From the NCBI RefSeq assembly GCF_000685275.1, contig NZ_ARYK01000008.1:1-64000 (forward strand): a stretch of DNA of 64,000 bases. Direction: 5' to 3'. The notes under the pieces are model-generated. The model worked only from the letters and a program-made list of their open reading frames with translations. It made no database searches and was not told the DNA's origin. Source of the DNA: Hyphomonas johnsonii MHS-2. GTDB taxonomy: Bacteria > Pseudomonadota > Alphaproteobacteria > Caulobacterales > Hyphomonadaceae. Below are positions 62,473 to 64,000 of the stretch, piece by piece; the stretch's first letter is position 1, and every line of letters begins with the position of its first letter. A program made the translations under genes and the position numbers.

Positions 62473-62841
62473 TCAGTTCTGGTTGACGCAGGCAGATTCC
62501 CCCGAACCCATCTGTGTTGCGCCGATTTTCTGGTTGCTCTGGGCGACCTTGATTTCAGTCGGTCCGCAAACGCGCGGCTTGTTGGTTTCGACGTTCGTGT
62601 CAGTCGCCTTCACGCGGTATTCCTTTCCGCCATGTGTGAATTTGACGAACATGCCGTCGACTTCATAAGGCGTGTCCAGTTGCTTGAAGGCGGTCGTGTC
62701 GACACGGGTGAGCTTGCCGTCGATCATGGCCATGACACTGGTCTTCTTGAAGGCCAGCGGCGTAGCGTCGTCCGCCTGTGCGAGTCCGGCCGAGGCCATG
62801 AACGCGCAAGATAATGCGAGGGCGAATAGGATGCGGGTCAT
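62473..62841 (-). CDS. Exported protein of unknown function
   Basis: 122 residues. MTRILFALALSCAFMASAGL is followed by AQADD, a Sec signal. The mature domain has a compact beta-like pattern with two Cys (RVCGPTE, SACVNQN) and a VDGMFVKFTHGGKEYRVKA core. Family unknown. Its ATG overlaps the stop of the CHASE2 gene by four bases, so it is co-translated with it. Confidence 0.7.
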   Translation of the reverse strand: MTRILFALALSCAFMASAGLAQADDATPLAFKKTSVMAMIDGKLTRVDTTAFKQLDTPYEVDGMFVKFTHGGKEYRVKATDTNVETNKPRVCGPTEIKVAQSNQKIGATQMGSGESACVNQN

Positions 62842-64000
62842 ATCGGGTCTCCTTCTGGGGTGGGGGCTGGTGGAAGCTGTGTCCCGGCTTCCGCGGGTGA
62901 TTCAGGTTCGTCTGCGATCGTGGTGGGTGGATACAGCAGGCTGACGATGCGCTCCTTCTCGGCGCGGGCATTGGCGGGCCGCTGGCTGCTTTCGAAGCCG
63001 ATCGTTTCCATGTCGAGATAGCGCGCCGTGCGGGCGATCATGTTGAGGAAGGCGTTGCCGGACCGCTTGATCACCGGCGTCTGGCGCAGCAGGCGCGCGA
63101 TGTCGTCGCCGATTTCGTCACGCATCAGGAAGATGAAGAACGACCATGACAGCGTCAGCACGCCGATCCAGTTGAGCGGCGCCATGCGCAGGTAGAACAG
63201 CTGGAAGTAGAGTGCGCCGCCGACGATCAGCAGGATGGTGCCGAACGTCATGATGTAGAATATCCAGTGGCTGGGGCGGCGTTGTGCGCGGGTGCCGGTT
63301 TCCAGGGCATGCGCCTTGTCGATCAGGCTGCGGTTCATGGTGAACTGGCCCAGAACCCCGGCCAGTGCGACGAACAGCATGACAAATGTCTCGTACACGT
63401 CTCCCTCGTCCACGCGGCCGATACCCATGAAGCTGAACAGCCTGTTGCCATCCGGGCCTCGCAGGTAATCCTGATGATCCGTGATCAGGTTGTCCAGTGC
63501 CATTGCGTGCTGGTGCATGCCGGGCAGCCGGCCGTGGGCCGTTGATGGCGTCCAGTCAGCCGAATTGCGGAACCGTGTGCCGACAATCATCACCCGTCCG
63601 TCAAACACCGCGCGGGCCATGCCGTCGGAGACGCTGCCCTCGCCGATCGTGAAGAAGGGCACTTCGAGATGGTACGGGCACGGCTGGACCAGCGTGCGAT
63701 AGGTCTGCATGTCGCTGCCGGACGTCCGGTTGAACAGGAGACGGGCCAGCATGACGACCGGGTTGGCGTCGATATAGCAGGTGATTTCGGATTTTTCCTG
63801 GCCGGGAACCACCGGATTGTCCTGCTTCGGCGCGGGGGCCATCTCGTCGATCTTCCGACCGAAAAGGGGCAGCTTCTCGATGGTCGGGGCCTTGCCGGTG
63901 ACGAAGGTTTCCATGTCGGCGAAATAGCGCGGCACATTCGACCCCCAGATCAGGGACATCTGGTCGCCCCGGCGGTCGAGGATCACCTGCAGCCGCTCTG
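62838..64000 (-). CDS. CHASE2-domain membrane protein, C-terminal part (truncated by window edge)
   Basis: The frame is open to the right edge, so the start is outside; about 387 residues are visible. CHASE2-like sequence: FDGRVMIVGTRFRNSADWTP and LPGMHQHAMALDNLITD, ligand-sensing extracellular features. Three hydrophobic segments follow (ETFVMLFVALAGVLG, FYIMTFGTILLIVGGALYFQ, WIGVLTLSWSFFIFLM), then a basic cytoplasmic tail. No kinase or cyclase domain is in the visible C-terminus, so the output is unknown. Confidence 0.85.
   Translation of the reverse strand, partial: ERLQVILDRRGDQMSLIWGSNVPRYFADMETFVTGKAPTIEKLPLFGRKIDEMAPAPKQDNPVVPGQEKSEITCYIDANPVVMLARLLFNRTSGSDMQTYRTLVQPCPYHLEVPFFTIGEGSVSDGMARAVFDGRVMIVGTRFRNSADWTPSTAHGRLPGMHQHAMALDNLITDHQDYLRGPDGNRLFSFMGIGRVDEGDVYETFVMLFVALAGVLGQFTMNRSLIDKAHALETGTRAQRRPSHWIFYIMTFGTILLIVGGALYFQLFYLRMAPLNWIGVLTLSWSFFIFLMRDEIGDDIARLLRQTPVIKRSGNAFLNMIARTARYLDMETIGFESSQRPANARAEKERIVSLLYPPTTIADEPESPAEAGTQLPPAPTPEGDPI

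Overview
The window is a 64 kb stretch of high-GC chromosome (roughly two thirds G+C in most genes), densely packed and with no gap over 300 bases between genes. Gene content and order point to an alphaproteobacterium, most likely Caulobacterales/Hyphomonadaceae. The supporting evidence is the run HAD hydrolase - MaoC - ribF - ileS - lspA - BamF-like lipoprotein - two M16 proteases, the run rpoZ - rsh - pyrE - pdxJ - acpS - rnc - era - recO, a TipF-like degenerate EAL protein, and an NrtR-type regulator. The family-level placement is inference. I saw no tRNA, rRNA, CRISPR array, insertion sequence, prophage or origin.

Left part (1-10 kb): the 3' end of queA; a leftward operon of an SDR oxidoreductase, CsaA and a hotdog thioesterase; a stand-alone leftward DUF262/DUF1524 nuclease of the GmrSD/SspE kind (the only clear defence-type gene); then rightward an FAH-family hydrolase, a lipoprotein that looks like a metallo-beta-lactamase fold stripped of its metal ligands, and the TipF-like protein. 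8-19 kb: the HAD/MaoC/ribF group, a YbjN-type exported protein, ileS with an anomalous low-GC block exactly over its editing domain, a methyltransferase-like lipoprotein, lspA, a BamF-like lipoprotein and an active/inactive M16 peptidase pair.

19-33 kb: leftward NrtR-type regulator and HD hydrolase, a ketoacyl synthase III, and a leftward operon bioY - ygfZ - tag - two Cys-rich lipoproteins. Rightward follow a dihydroorotase, a DUF6090 membrane protein with a truncated frameshifted second copy behind it, a voltage-gated potassium channel ending in a zinc ribbon, a feruloyl-CoA synthase-like ligase, and a ThDP enzyme with a small TM2-like membrane protein. 33-45 kb: NYN ribonuclease-like protein, then the housekeeping operon rpoZ to era, a long perfect inverted repeat, recO, a GST, an extensin-like protein and parC.

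45-64 kb: Hsp20 with a strong terminator, a sirtuin, a divergent ArsR/SRPBCC pair with a dyad over the regulator's start codon, a YeiH-family exporter, LemA, and a leftward operon of a complete TRAP transporter (P, Q, M) overlapping an aminotransferase. The right end holds the Bpt/Ate N-end-rule transferase, an SLC13-type carrier with RCK domains, a short MotB-like protein, a 3-hydroxyisobutyrate dehydrogenase-type enzyme, a DUF389 protein, two tandem DUF1801 proteins, a lipoprotein M48 protease, an exported protein and the C-terminal part of a CHASE2 protein running off the right edge. Many genes overlap by ATGA or TGATG, so translation is probably coupled within operons. Several convergent pairs abut or share stop codons.
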